Assembly: GCF_001640805.2 (NCBI RefSeq)
Contig: NC_066856.1
Coordinates: 5,202,713 to 5,266,712 of the forward strand
DNA: 64,000 bases
Source of the DNA: Lates calcarifer
Taxonomy: Eukaryota; Chordata; Actinopteri; Centropomidae
Direction of reading: 5' to 3'
The notes beneath the pieces were generated by a model. It was given only the letters and a program-made list of their open reading frames with translations. It searched no databases and was not told the origin of the DNA. The translations under genes and the position numbers were made by a program. This document shows positions 1-13,406 of the stretch, in pieces. The first letter of the stretch is position 1; each line of letters opens with the position of its first letter.

Positions 1-844
1 TGCAGAAGTCTAGAGGCCCTGATCCAAAAGGAACAATCATGTCTGGTTTTTAATCTGGAGAATATTTATGTATTTTATCTGGACTGTGGTGGGCCAATAG
101 GATCCTGCCTGAGGATCTCTGACTGGGATCTAAACAAATGCATAATTTCAAGGCCTCAGGGGTGATTAGTACAACATTACAATCAAATCTAAAATTAGAA
201 CCAGTGTACAGATTGTTAAATGTATAGATATTGTCTGTTTGCTCCAGTGAGAACAGTAATTGCAGCACATTACTGAAAGGAGAGGGAATTTGGAATTTGG
301 ACAACAAAAATATTCAGAGCTGAAGAAGTTTAGGATACAGGAAACAGAAGCATGGATTACTTTTTCTAGACCACTAGGAGCAGACAGATACAGATCAGAT
401 AAATAATAATTCAGTCAGTCCAGGATGAAGCTTGTAAATTGATATGAAACTGGAGCCCAAAGCTGCAAAACTAGTGAGGATTTGGATAAGATGACTAAAA
501 TAATCTAGAAGGGTCTGGACCACTGAATACATCAGTGTCAATTATACACATCCATACACCATCTCTCGTTATGCTTTCTGTTAATTATAGCAATTCAGTG
601 TCAGTCATTTGAAAGCCAGTGCTGTTCTTCAGCAAGATTGGTCTGGCACACTGAAACTGGAGAAAGAGTAATATAGGGATAAAAATATCAATTGTCCTTT
701 AGTCTAATTCAGATACAGTGCACCCACAGCAAACCTAGACAAAGGGTGTAGTGACTCCCTTAAATGGGTGGGTCTACGTGGTAGTTACAGACTCTACAAC
801 TGCTATAATATGTCATCCAGTTCTGATACTCAAGAAGTATTGGT

Positions 845-1490
845 ATCGTCCATGAAAGCCTGAAAGCCTGTGTCCCCGTGTTTCGGTCCAAAGCGGACAG
901 CAGCTGGGCACAAACGTGTCATGTTCTCCTCTGAATGGACAGCAATCTTACCGACAAACAACTCCGACAGTCTCTTCAAGCCTTCCTGCTCTGCAAGGCT
1001 TTCAAAAGCAGAGACAATGATGTCATGTCTCCTCTAACAAAGTAGCCATCAATTCCAACACAAGGGCTTCTAGGATTCCTTCTGTGGAGGCTGAGTGTGA
1101 TCACGTTGACCAAGCAAACAGGTGGAATGCGCAAAGAACGCGCATGTGGACACTCCAGCTGGGTAAAAGGGACTTTGGTTGGCCAGAGAGGTGCTTCACC
1201 TGTCAGCATCTCTGGCCCTGCTGTTTGAATGGGAGCTTCTTGTACTCTTATTCAAGTCTTCCACTGATGAACTTCTCTCTGTCTGTGTACCATCACCATA
1301 GTGTTGCTCTGTGCACAGAGCAGGTACTCCAATATCTGAACCTTTACTGTCTCAAACAGCGTGACTGGTGCAAAGCAGCAAGTGGCTTCAAGGGCTTCAT
1401 CGGATCGGCCTCCTGACCCGATCCAGCCCTTCTGGTACAAACTTATGATGTGGACGGGCCCTTGGATGAACCAGTGTAATATATGCAATA
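845..1490 (-). pseudogene. Possible decayed coding remnant, unidentified
   Basis: This patch is richer in GC and CpG than its surroundings. Read on the minus strand it gives protein-like stretches in more than one frame. One open frame covers 1488-1252, another covers 1209-976 (same frame, separated by stops), and a third non-random-looking stretch continues in a different frame to about 845. The pattern of stops plus a frame change would suit an old processed copy or transposon-derived gene, but I do not recognise the family. It could equally be chance open frames in a GC-rich segment. Confidence 0.2.
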
Positions 1491-2439
1491 GTTAAGACTA
1501 ACTTAAATCTGTTCCACATTCTGCCATGTTCTTTCAGACAGTGACTGACTGCAGTGTTCCCTCAGCATTCCCAGCCCTTTGTCTACATCTGTAGTCCAGT
1601 AATGAAACTGTGCCTCAGTTACTTACTGCCTCATATGTGGCCTGTGGTTTTGTGGGGCTTAGTGATTCGTACTTGAGCCCAATATAAGAAAAGTCGCCAG
1701 CTCAGACATTTTCATTGGTTCTTTCTGAAAACAGTTTGCATGTTATCCAAGTGTCAGTGTGGATTTCCTGCCATGCTATAAACACAAATCAGGTTTATTG
1801 GAAACTCTGAATTTACACTAAGCCACTTCATGCGTCTTCATGGGCTGATAGCTATCTAATATCAAAAAAGTGTTAATGAAGCCAGAAGCATTAAAGCTGA
1901 ATTGAAATCTGACACATTTTAACCAAATGTTAAAAAGGTATAAAAGCTTTCATCTCTCAAAGCCACATTCATTATCTGTAGTTGTCCCAAGTGTAATTGC
2001 ACAGTTTATCATTGCAATCACTGTTTCCGGGTGCTTCGGGGTACCACTGCATATATGAAAAAAAGTTGTACAAAGCCTTTTCTATCTTCTGAGGGAGCTG
2101 TGTAAAGTCTGATAAATGTCCTCAAGTGATGTCACTTGAGTCAGTGTCATTTGGGTATGAAGAATGAAAAAAGATCTGAAAAAAAGGTCTTAGAAAGAGA
2201 GACCTGCTCATCTCTGCGCGAGGTTCCAGGCCACATTAGCCTCTATTAGTATAACAGACAGTTGGAAAAAGGGAGGAGCAAGGAGGTATGTTACCCAGTT
2301 CAATATATTATCTGTTTTTTTGTATGTTTGTTTTTTCATTTAAGTAATAACCCTAACACCTAATGAGCTGATATGTTCCCTCAAATGTAGGCCCACTCTA
2401 TTGAGATCCATATGGCAGTGATAGGGAACAGTAAACCCT

Positions 2440-2610
2440 GTTTTTTCCGGTTCCCATTATTTGCTATATAGAGCTGGGGAACATAGGACCCTGGGAGAGG
2501 ACATATGTAGAACTGGGGAACACAGGACCCTGGGAATATAGGACCCTTTGTCATGTTCCTATTATATGCCATATGTATCTTGGAAACATAGAACACCTGG
2601 GAACATATGA
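2440..2610. repeat. Degenerate tandem repeat, ~39-bp period
   Basis: The block repeats a phrase containing ctggggaaca followed by ggaccctggga, at about 2473-2496 and again at about 2513-2535. Weaker copies follow, around ggaccct at 2541 and acacctgggaaca at 2593. Read in reverse it gives a repeated Pro-Gly-Ser-x-Val-Pro-Gln peptide, an artefact of the repeat rather than a gene. Similar minisatellite arrays are, from memory, common in fish. Confidence 0.55.
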
Positions 2611-3844
2611 ATGACTCCATTGTTTAGCTTAAGTCATTCCACTCCTGGAGCTGGATGCATCAGCTGTTCATAAATTCAAACTAAGCTAAATACACCTACT
2701 AACTACCAGGTAGTCAGTTGAACCAAGTGACCAAATGACTAGCTAATATCTGAGCCATTTAGATTAAAAAGCAAAAGAGGTATGGTCAACATCCAACCTG
2801 AAATTTGATAAATGCTGTTGTATTCATTCATTCACTGTTGAAGATTTAAAATGACATTTCAGAAAAATAACACAATATACCTCAAATTATGAAACATTTT
2901 ACTAACAATATTTGACTAAATTAACAAATTAGATTAGCACACTTGAATATTTCCCATTCACCATAAATTGTATGAATACTATGCACCAGAGTGCAGAAAG
3001 ATATATGTCTTGCATCTCTTAAAGGTCATTTTTGGAAGTTCTGCTAGCTTGTATTGCTACACTGACTTCCTGTTTACATAGTTGATGGCTCTTGACTGGA
3101 CAGCACTACATATGTTTCTTAGCTTCTTGTAATGCAAGTAATGCAAGTGCAACTCTTAGTAAATCGCTAATTAGAAACTAGCAAGTAAAAATGGCCTTTA
3201 CATTCTAACTTAGTAATGGTTTATGAAGAGCTGGTGCAGTCCACTGCAGTCACTTAACAGCTTCTGGTGGATTACCAACACTCTATGTAACAGACTGGGG
3301 TCTACCCCCCTTAGCATCGAGTGCAGGAAAAGTAAGACAGTTGCATCTACTGAATGTTACTCTGTCAAAATGAAAATGTATTGAATCACAACAGGAGTTA
3401 TTCCAGATATTACAGTCCAATTCCATCATTGAGTGCCACTGCAGGAAGTAATGTGTTCTATGTATAGCAAGTCGAAAAGTAAAGGTGTGGAGGACAAGGT
3501 GGAACTTTCATGCAGATGAGAGTTTGCGTCCCATCACAGCTCTCCAGTTATTGTTCACCTTATTAGTAACCCTACACCCAGTCTTTCCTGAACCTCAAAC
3601 ACACCGTCTATGCTATGCCAAGTCCAAATATTGTACAAAAGGGAGAATTTTAACTGTTGACATTGGATGAAAAAAATGTCTTTGAATGTTACCTGGAGAT
3701 TCACAGAATTACCCAATAGTCACATTATTATCTGACAGTGTTGTTAAGATATTATATCTTTGAAATGCCAAGTGTAAGCGGGGCCTAAATTACACACAGG
3801 TAAAACCGTTTGTTATCCCTGAAAGATATTGACAACCTGTATGA

Positions 3845-3905
3845 CTTGCCTGTTGTCCTCCCAAGGCATGCTGGGATAGGCTCCAGCTCCCCCACACCCT
3901 GACCT
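3845..3905 (+). repeat. Dispersed teleost repeat, 3' fragment
   Basis: The phrase ctgggataggctccagc at 3870-3886, followed by a C-rich run and gacctc, resembles from memory the 3' end of a very abundant fish interspersed repeat. Another part of what looks like the same family lies at 27538-27690, just before stk17a exon 3. Confidence 0.45.
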
Positions 3906-5279
3906 CTGAGGTGTTTCACACACATTGATGTTAGAGAACATTTGGCAACCATTGTTAACCATCAGCAGCCTGTCGGATTTCATGCTTCTTTATTCCCCAC
4001 ATGATGTGAGACTATTTTCTTAGACAACAGTTGAATACACAACTTCACTTTTTTATCATTTTCATTTGAAGGACTACCGAGATCAGCATCTCAAATTATG
4101 CATGATATCACTTCAATCGTGCTTTATTTGCTTTTTAGCTACAGAACTGATCAAAATTCGGTGATAGGGCACTACAAAAGCAACAGAAACACAAGATTTT
4201 CCTGTTTAAGAGTATAGACTACAATATATGTAAAGATTAGGCAATGCAAATTTAAAAATGAATTTGATCAGAATCAGATGTAACTATCTCACTCTTGTAG
4301 TCACTGTACTGGCAGTCAGATAAGTAGTACTGCAATCATCTTTGACAGTGGCGAGGCCTTATCCACACATCTCTACAACCAATAGGACAAGGCTGTGATT
4401 ATGTTGCATTCCCTGTCTTTTTTTTTTTTTCTACAATCTTTTGTACTGTTATTTATACTGTATTGTAATTATAAGTACAGGAAAGTCCTGAAGCTTTCCT
4501 TGAATGTTTTGTTTGTTTGCCGTTTTTTGATGACGTGACAAGAAGCATCAGTCGAAGAGTTTGCCTTCACTTTTGAAGCCTTTGTGTTTTAATATGTGTC
4601 TTTTCTATTATCTATTAAGCTAACTGGTTATCTGTCGCTCAGTGCAGGAAATGTGCTACCGTGGTGTCTGATTTTTGTTTCCATGCAGCTCACAGTGTCT
4701 TTTTCTGTTCATCACTGTCTCCGGTGGCATCGTCGGTTTCATCGTCGAGGTTCTGTCAACATTTTCAGGAGCTTTTCTTCCATGTCATAGACATCTTAAT
4801 GTGTTATAAATTTCAAAGCCACATGTATTCAGCAAGAAATCTGTGCTTTGACAACAAATAAGAGGTTTTTGTATGTAATTTGTTGAAAATGTAGACGGTG
4901 TACAGAAGTCTTGTTTTTATTGGGTTAATATGTTGAATACATACATTGTAGATCGTGAACACTGATGGTTGTTCTGGAAAAAGAATGGTTTAGAACACTG
5001 TCATAACACTGATATGTAAGTGCACTGATTGAGGCTATTGTAGAAATATTTAAGTACGCTTTTGGTAAAGTAAAAAATCATGGGATATCCATAGAAAGAT
5101 AAGGTGGTGGCAAATTGTAGCGGCAGTTTGGTATTTGTGTGTCTTCAAGCTATTTATTTGTCCATTTTTATTTTTAAAAAGGGAATTTAACAAAGGGAAT
5201 ATGAGAATGGCTGGATGGATGGTGGCAACTTTGCTCGGAGGTGACACTGAAGCATGCCTATTTTTTTGTTTTTAGTTTT

Positions 5280-5281
5280 TG

Positions 5282-5318
<37 letters not shown>
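5280..5318 (+). repeat. (TG)n microsatellite
   Basis: A near-perfect TG dinucleotide array with one interruption (tgcg) near its start, followed by an AT-rich ATTATACACATATGTAC segment. Confidence 0.95.
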
Positions 5319-5320
<2 letters not shown>

Positions 5321-5500
5321 TATACACATATGTACATAATGTTGAAAAAAGTACAGCTGTGTTTTGTCTGAGAACAGGTTGCTAAATACTCAGGCTGTGC
5401 TAACGCTCCACCATACCATACAACTGTTTATGAAGCTCAATAAAAAGGTCACTTTGTTACTTTGCTGCCATTGTGTGGATATATTGTACAGACGGAAACT

Positions 5501-5524
5501 AAAAAAAAAAAAAAAAAAAAAAAA
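5501..5524 (+). repeat. A24 homopolymer
   Basis: An uninterrupted run of 24 A. A variant AATAAA lies about 60 bp upstream (5438-5445), so this could be the tail of an old retrotransposed transcript. No recognisable body precedes it. Confidence 0.85.
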
Positions 5525-6120
5525 GACATGCAGGTTAAAAAGTGACAATCAAATCTCACGGTTCCATCTTGACCTTGGAAATAACTGTAACAACAAATAA
5601 TCCCCCCAGTCTGAGAGGGAGGGTACATCTGACCTCTCATTCTCACTGACCTCTGACCATTGATATTGTTTATATAACTACACTGCAAATTCCAAACACC
5701 ATATACAGAGGCATGCAGCTGTAGTGGTTGAGAGGACAGTGTTGTATGTTTAATGGTAGTAAAGTATTGTTTTAAAAGCTGTAGCCACTGCAGTTTGTGT
5801 TTAGAACCTTAGCGTTGCTATTTTTGCTGAAGGTGTGAGATCATTCTCATTTTTTATATGCTTTGATATAAGGTTATATAAAATTAGTATTACATAGGAG
5901 CTAACTGGCTAATTTTATTAGCAGTAGTTGACGTTGTTTTCTTAAGAGCAGAAAAAAGCAGCATTATGAAATTAAAATGTAATTGGGGAAAAAAGCAGCA
6001 TTAAAATAAAAACAGAATCTAAAAAATGTCCAAACAAAATTTCTGTTAAGATTAAAAAAAATATCATTATTGTTGTTTTACTATTTCATAATTACTCATT
6101 TAGTTACTCCATCACTTTTA

Positions 6121-6535
6121 AGGCGGAACGATTCTTTATTCCTTTTCCATATGAACACAGGAGAAGGCAGTACACTCCACTATTGCCCTAATTGGCCAGT
6201 CTGTCTGTCAATCAACACAAGCTCCCATGGTTACTGAAAGCCCAGCACCACTACGGTTTGTCAGTGAACGGCAAAGTGAGGGTCGCTGGCAATCGACAAG
6301 AGGAGCATAGATTGAGTAACTTCAAAATGAGCCGGATAGTCGCGTTATTTGATAGTACATTAAACTATGCAGATGCTTCTAACTCTTAAGCTGCTAAATA
6401 TTAATATTTTTCGGTTTTCTGAAGTTGTTATCGTTTAGTCAGCTGTATCGTTTAATATTAATGTGCTAACGTTACTTTTCGTCAAAGTTTTCATCTGGAC
6501 TTTAGCTAACCAACCGCTCCAATAAAAACGACGTC
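6121..6535 (+). promoter_or_regulatory. stk17a: Putative stk17a promoter and 5'UTR
   Basis: Base composition rises in CpG relative to flanking DNA immediately before the first coding exon. An inverted CCAAT box (attgg) lies at 6191-6195, and a near-consensus CRE (cgacgtca, 7 of 8 matching) at 6529-6536 overlaps the start codon. No TATA box is evident. The transcription start cannot be placed from sequence alone. Confidence 0.45.
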
Positions 6536-6717
6536 ATGATCCCCGAATGTCCACTCGCCGGGGACACGAGAAGCCGAACCCGCTTCCTGCACAGCTCAGC
6601 AGCCGAACCGAGCCAGAGCCGCAGCGTCAGCGGCTTGTTGTCCGAAATCAAAACCACCATCAACAACGAAACTTTCACCGACCACTACACCATCATCCCC
6701 GGCAAAGAGCTCGGAAG
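6536..6717 (+). CDS. stk17a: stk17a coding exon 1
   Basis: Encodes residues 1-60 and two bases of R61: a variable Ser/Arg-rich N-terminus, a conserved SGLLSEIK segment and the start of the kinase domain ([11 protein letters not shown]). The donor is gtaata at 6718, phase 2. A purine (g) sits at -3 of the ATG. The N-terminal 30 residues are poorly conserved with mammals, as expected for this family. Confidence 0.95.
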
Positions 6718-7152
6718 GTAATACGAACTGCTGGTACCGTGGGCTTTAAGTGAAAACTTAACTTAAAGTTGCTTGAAAATGGCAATTGTGATTTTTATTT
6801 TCAAATTTGACGTTGTTTGTCGGGCTTATATGACACTGCCAGTTGTAAACTGCAGCGCATTCTGGTTATTTAGGATAGATGTACATATTTCAAACAGCGT
6901 AGAATGAAATATGTTTCTCTCAAATATACTTCTGAGCAGTTGAAATAATTCTTGTTGTTGTTGACTTGGCACGGCAGCTCATTCACTGAGCAGGGCTGGC
7001 ACTGGAGCAGTTAAGCTGTCTGCCAGGGTACTGTATCCATGCCTGATTGGTTTGATTGGGTTGTACCAGTAAACAGATGTCTGGGATTTATGTCTTAACT
7101 GCATTTCTTTACTGCAGTTGTACAAAATGATATCCTCCATCTTTAATTAATC

Positions 7153-7190
<38 letters not shown>

Positions 7191-7951
7191 CTCTTTCTTT
7201 GGCTTCACCATATTACTCCCCTTACCTCTTACTTTATGATCCTCAAATTACTGTCCAGTGAGCCATGAGCATGATCTGCCAGAGTAATGAGTTGCTTTGA
7301 CTTGCATTAATGATCTACTGCTGCCCTATGAACACACAAATATATCTGTATTGACATACATCTGGATTCAGAAGCAATATCATTATCAGTAGAGTATGAC
7401 TTTTTCTACTGATGTTCAGCTGATTTTGTGGGATTGTTGTTTAATGATCTTATTTCTAGGTCTGCGAGTGTTACTGAATACAAGTTACATATTGAAAGGT
7501 GAATAAAAATATTGTCTTTGGAATTTGGGAAGTTAGATCAGGACATTGTTTGATGCCAGGGATCTGGCAGCAGTGTACCCTTTTGAACAGCTAATGTTTC
7601 TAATTATTTCTTAAAAGGTTAATTATTAGAGGAAGTGCCCTCCATCGTGTATGCTCAACTGATCTGGGATATAGCCCCTAACAAAGTCACAAGGCCAATC
7701 CCTTTTGGGTTAGAATATGCTTTCACCATGACTAATCACAGTTAGAATTACTTTAGTCACATTGTCTCAAGTGGTTTTCTGTCAGCTTTTTGTCAGGGAT
7801 AACAGTATCGGTGTGTGTTGATCCAGGTATAACATTAGAGATAAGAGCTGAGTTTAGATTTGGCTGAACAAAAGTAATTTCAGCCAATGGTCTCCTGTTA
7901 TGCAGCTATGTTAGCTATGTACGTTTGAGTCTCAGAGGACCACAACAAAGG

Positions 7952-7986
<35 letters not shown>

Positions 7987-10900
7987 AAAGAGAGTGAGTA
8001 AGTGAGTGGCTTTGCATCGCATGACATGACATTGTGACTGAGATTAGCTGCCACAGAACAACATGAAAGGTTACATTAATCTGCAGTGCTACTCTGATCT
8101 ACAGCATTGTAGTCAACAGATCAGCTGACACAAGTTCATGTGTTCAGGCTCATGTACGTACACCAAAGCAGTACAATCAAACATGTTGTCTTGTTGCACT
8201 CCTTGCTGTAAGCATGCTCATAACTGTGGAGAGAGTAAGAATCTCTCTCTGTTTCTCTCTCCCTATATATATTTATATATAATATTAATACATTTTTATC
8301 AATTTATATGTTTGTAGAGAAGGTCTACAAACTCTCCTGGTTGAATCATCAGTACAAAATATTAACAACTGCCAATTTTTCCATTAAAAAAATCAAAGGC
8401 ATAACACTGGACATAAAAAAGTTAACTGTGACTCCCAAGGTGCATATATGTAAGAAACATCCAATCACCCAGCTTAAGCAGCAAGTTACATGTACTGCTA
8501 ATGACAGGTGGAAGCCAAAGATTACAGTACTTGAAAACTGCAGGCTAAATAAATTTTCTTTTAGATTCTGGGTATTTTTGGGATGAATTAAGCAACTATA
8601 ACACACAAAGCATTCACTCTAGCTGCTGCAGGGGTACAGCTTCACCTTCCTGTAGGGATGGTAGCATAGTGGACTGACAAAATAGATTAGAATCAAATCA
8701 ACGTGTTGCTGAAGCTGTTTTCAGCAATAGTTCTAGTGTAGTAACTGATGAAGGGGGGTTGAAGTTCTTTGGCCGTACAACCTGTGTTTATTCCCTGGCT
8801 GAATCTTGGCCAGTTCTCTGGTTGAGCCCTCTGAACTCAGTGGTGGAATTCCATTCATGAGGCCCTTTCAGATTAAAGGCTTGGCTGTAAACTGGCACAT
8901 ACAGTGCTCTTTGTTGGTTTGTTGTGACTGTGAGTTTTTTTATTTGGACTATAAACATGATCATATGTAAATACATTTAGTGTCAGCTGGAACATAGACA
9001 TTACTTATTGATTTTATGAATTCAGTGTTTACTCTGAGTTAATTCAGCTTTATTTATTTATTCCACTGAAACTGAATCTGTTCTTTTTGTATAGAAGTTT
9101 CTGTCACATTATTCCACTCTGGATTATCTCTGCTGGTGAAATTCACAGCTGTATAGCAGGGCCTAAAACCGAAGCATGATCATCAAACAAGCATGCAGAA
9201 CATTCTGCCTGTAGCACAACGTTCTAGCCTTGTATGTGTTCATAAAGTGTGAAGTGTGATGTGCATGGTGAGCACTTTCCAGACTGAGACGTGGATAGAT
9301 GGTGCCCAGTTCACGCCCCTCCGCCCAGTTTCCCAGCATTCCTGCTCTGTGGGGAAACTCCCTGCATGTGTGGACTGAAGCACAAATTTTCCTGGTTATT
9401 AGGTGGCACGCTAAGTTTCTCTCTAGGCCTACAAAGGGGCACGTTCAGGTTCCAGACAAACCTCAGTTTGTACATTCACAAGACATCAGTTCCTCTGATC
9501 TGCTACTCCACAGCCAGTTGATATTAAATAGTACCCATTTATGCTATAGCCAGGTTATAAAAGCTTTCACAGCAGGGTTTCCCTCCACTGCACTGGTCAT
9601 TCACTGGTCAGCCACCAGTCTGAATTAAGTTTTATAGTCATCACCTGGACACATATCTAACCCAACTGTGTTTAGTTAAAATTAGACATTGAACAGCTGG
9701 ACAGATAGAAAGTTCATAGTAAAAGAGGTACTTGTCTTCATTCACTGAAGTGTATCCTAATTTGCCTTTTATGAAAACTCAGTGTTGGGCAGGTCATTCT
9801 CAGACACAAAACCTTCAGGTTACAGGAGGTGCTATATTTCAAATGTTCACCCACAGCAACAATGAATTCCTAGAAAAAAAGAAGAGGACATTAAATGAAA
9901 CCCTGTTAAAAAGTGCCATGCAAAAATATTGCAAAAAAAGATTTAGCATCAGAAATGCCACATTAAAGTGGTTCGGTTAGTGGTTACTGTCACATGCTCA
10001 AAATCAAAATTAAGGACTTCTCTCTGGGGTTATTCCAGGATATACATTGCTTCCAACTCCTGAAATGCCCTGAAATGTGAGAAGCATTAAAGAACATTGT
10101 GAATAAGTACTCAGCCCAGAGTTTGTGCACAGTTAAATGTTTTGTGTAATATTAAACATTTAAATCTCTTTACGTATCACCTGTCCTGTTTAAATGGGGC
10201 TGTTAGTCTTGGATTTCAGGAAAGTCTTCTGTGTCATGGACAGAATGTACTGTAAGTGTGCAGACATTTCCCCCTGTCTTTCCTTTGCTCACACATAATT
10301 AATTGATTTTCAATTACTCATATACCTCTTTTCCTTATTTTACCAAAAATTCTGTTTTACAAACCATCATATTTTAAAACCAACTTCTATGACATAGATA
10401 ATCAATCAGAGTGAGTGGTTTTATGAATGCATTTGTTCAGTTTTCATATGATATCAAGACTACTTGTCAGTGTGTTCAGATAATTGTTAGAAGCTGTGAC
10501 ATGATATTTGAGGATTGGCTGCTGAAAGAACATTTCATTCACCAGCTACATACTGCCAAAAACTCACTATCCCTGAATAGAAACAATAAGCAACTGAATA
10601 TTGTAAAAAGGATGATAGGAATTTGCATAAAAAGCTGCTGTCTGATCCCCACTAGCAACTGACTAGCTTTTTCCCACATTTAGGGGTTAGGGGAGTTTAA
10701 GGTAATACCCTCCAGTACGTCTCTGCAGTGGGAGTTCCAGATGGCCTGCAGCCAAGCTCCTTTGGTGACTGTGACAATGGCGAAGCGATCATTGAATTCC
10801 ATATGGTCAAGACCCAAAGCTTTTTCCATAATGGGTTTTAGTGACAGAAATGGCCACTCTCTTATTAGCCCATATGGCCCTGGGCAGAGCTTTAGCGTTG

Positions 10901-13352
10901 CACATAGCCACCCTGACTAGGATATCACACTAGGAGCCCACTGTCATGGCTTCATGGCTATGTTTTTTGTTTGTTTTTTTTAACTAAATTTACTGATAAT
11001 AGCTGACACTACACAATATTTTTAAACTTTTTAAGATTGATTTATTCCATTTCAGATCCAAAGAATGGCTTACATGTTGTGTTTTCCATAAAGAATTTAT
11101 TTATTTTCAGGGAGGTAAAGCTTAAACCCACTCAACTGATCAACTGATTTACTTTTTTTTTTTTTTATCCCAATGGTACCTGATGATTTATAGTGATGTG
11201 AAAATGTATTGATATTAATATGTGATGGAATCCAAGCTAACTGTGAAGTCTAAACTGCAGTGCATACTTGATGGCTATTACAATAGAAGCTACCAGGGAT
11301 TGGGAACTCTGTTGATAGCTGATCAATTTCTTTTTTTTCCAGAACTGCATCCCAGTTTAGGTCATCTGGCTTACGTGTCTGTGGCTTTAAGATTAGTGAC
11401 ATAGACAGTAAATTGACAGGAGGGTGCACACTATCAGCTAGCCCGAGTGTGTGCATGGGGAGTCTGTTGATGCTGGTTGGAGTGTTTGGCCCAGAGCCAG
11501 TGAAAATCTTTATTTCATTAAATGTATCCCGGGCTGCCTGGCTGCCTGTCACAGAGCCAAGCTATGAGACTGCAAACAGTCTCCACAGTCCACATGGCTA
11601 GAGCCAGGGATTCACTGAAATGGTTTTCCGAAAGCTCATGCACTGAAACCACTAATGGCTAATATTTTGTTGTAGGTGGAAAAACATATTTCTCCTGCAT
11701 GGAACACTTAAGCCCCATTTGGATAGGATTAACATTGTAGGGAAAGTGGGGAAAAGTATTCACTATACTCCTCTGTAATTTAACTCATTTAAATCACTTG
11801 CAATGGGATTTTAATCATCGGGAAACATCGGGAAGTTGTGATCTGTCATAGACATGATTATTTTGCAGGACAGAGCCAAAAGCCTCCAGTGGGCTGCAGG
11901 AGAGTTAAAGGGGAGGTACTGAAGAATAGACATGATGCAAAGATACAGCATGAGGTGGATTTGTATCAAAAATTGTACTACTATTTGGAGTCAACACAGT
12001 TAAATCTTAATACATAAACATGAAACACGTAATAATGTCATTGAGTGTCATTTTTATTTCATTATCTCAATGTCCATCGTGACTTAACGTACATAAATCC
12101 ACTTACAAATAATATAAGAGATACTGCAGCAACTTGCCTGAGAATCATCATGTCTTCAGTATTAGTGTAATCCAGTTGTAGCTGTCTGTACATCAAACAG
12201 GAATTGCTAATAGAAAATTCAGCATACTAATGTTATTTTGTCATCATATTGGTTCCCAAATAGGCCTATGTGTTGGATTTCACCATCACTTCAACAACCT
12301 TTTAGACAAATGGCAGTTTTCACACTACGCTTATTAAAGAAAGAGAGGAAAAAAGACATGACACAGCAGGATGTGCAGCTTCTCCTGCAGAAAAAAACGT
12401 AGGGATCCACTTAAAAGTACAACATTGTCACTCAGGATGGTATTTAAATTACAGGAAGGCCGTGGGTTTGCCAAAAGAGTAGATGATTGTGGCTGTAATT
12501 ATTACTGTTGGGGCTGAATTATCCACATACTGTATATACTCTAGACAGTATTAAAATCACTGACCAAGAGAGTTCATTTTAAAGTAGCCCCTCCTCTCGT
12601 AGAGACATAAATCGAGTTTGAATGGGCCTTTATGTTCATCAGTCAAGATGAGGATACAGAGGGGCTTCCTAGAACCAATCACCATAGTGTATCACTTACA
12701 CCATTAATATGACATAATATGACAAAATTTATTACTTTGTATTCATCAAGTCATTGGCAGCAACATGAATTATGCTTATTTAAAAATTACTATGTCTGAC
12801 TTGTCACAACACAGGGAGTATGTCAAATTGTGACTTTTCAGTCATAAAGCAGCATTGAAAACATCAGTGTCTTCAGAGCTGTAAGAAGTCATTACAGTGG
12901 AGAAAAGCTCACAGGCTTGTTTTCACAGGACACAGAATTTGAACCTGGGTAGTAGTAGTTCAGCAATATCTAAGCATGATAAAATTTCCAAAGCCAGTTG
13001 AACTAGGGAATAACTGCTGTGTAAATATTTACTATTACAGTTAAGCTCTGTAATTGGTGTGCTGCAATCAGTGATGCATAAATCTTTACTTAGTAAACAC
13101 TTACACCATAACCAGGTCATGCTTATGAACAGCTGGTGCAGCCTGCTCCAGCTCTCCATTAATGTATTGTATTCAAACCTAATCAGTGTGTTAATACACA
13201 CAGTAGCACAGTAATGCACTGTAAGGCGCTCTGCCACAGCTTGGCTTTAGGCTGTAGCTTCCCAAAGCCATCCACTGCACCCATTAGTTGACTTCTTTAC
13301 ATTATTTGTAACCATGCCATCACCTCTGGCTTGGTCTGTGTACAGACGCAGA

Positions 13353-13406
<54 letters not shown>

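Larger units (their letters stand above)
1..6120. other. Upstream intergenic region
   Basis: No gene could be assembled here. The stretch is AT-rich with scattered short open frames that lack splice-consistent or family-recognisable content. It holds a GC-richer patch at about 845-1490 that may be a coding remnant, a degenerate tandem repeat at 2381-2620, a short dispersed-repeat fragment near 3845-3905, a (TG)n tract at 5280-5318 and an A24 run at 5501-5524. Nothing further could be supported. Confidence 0.7.
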
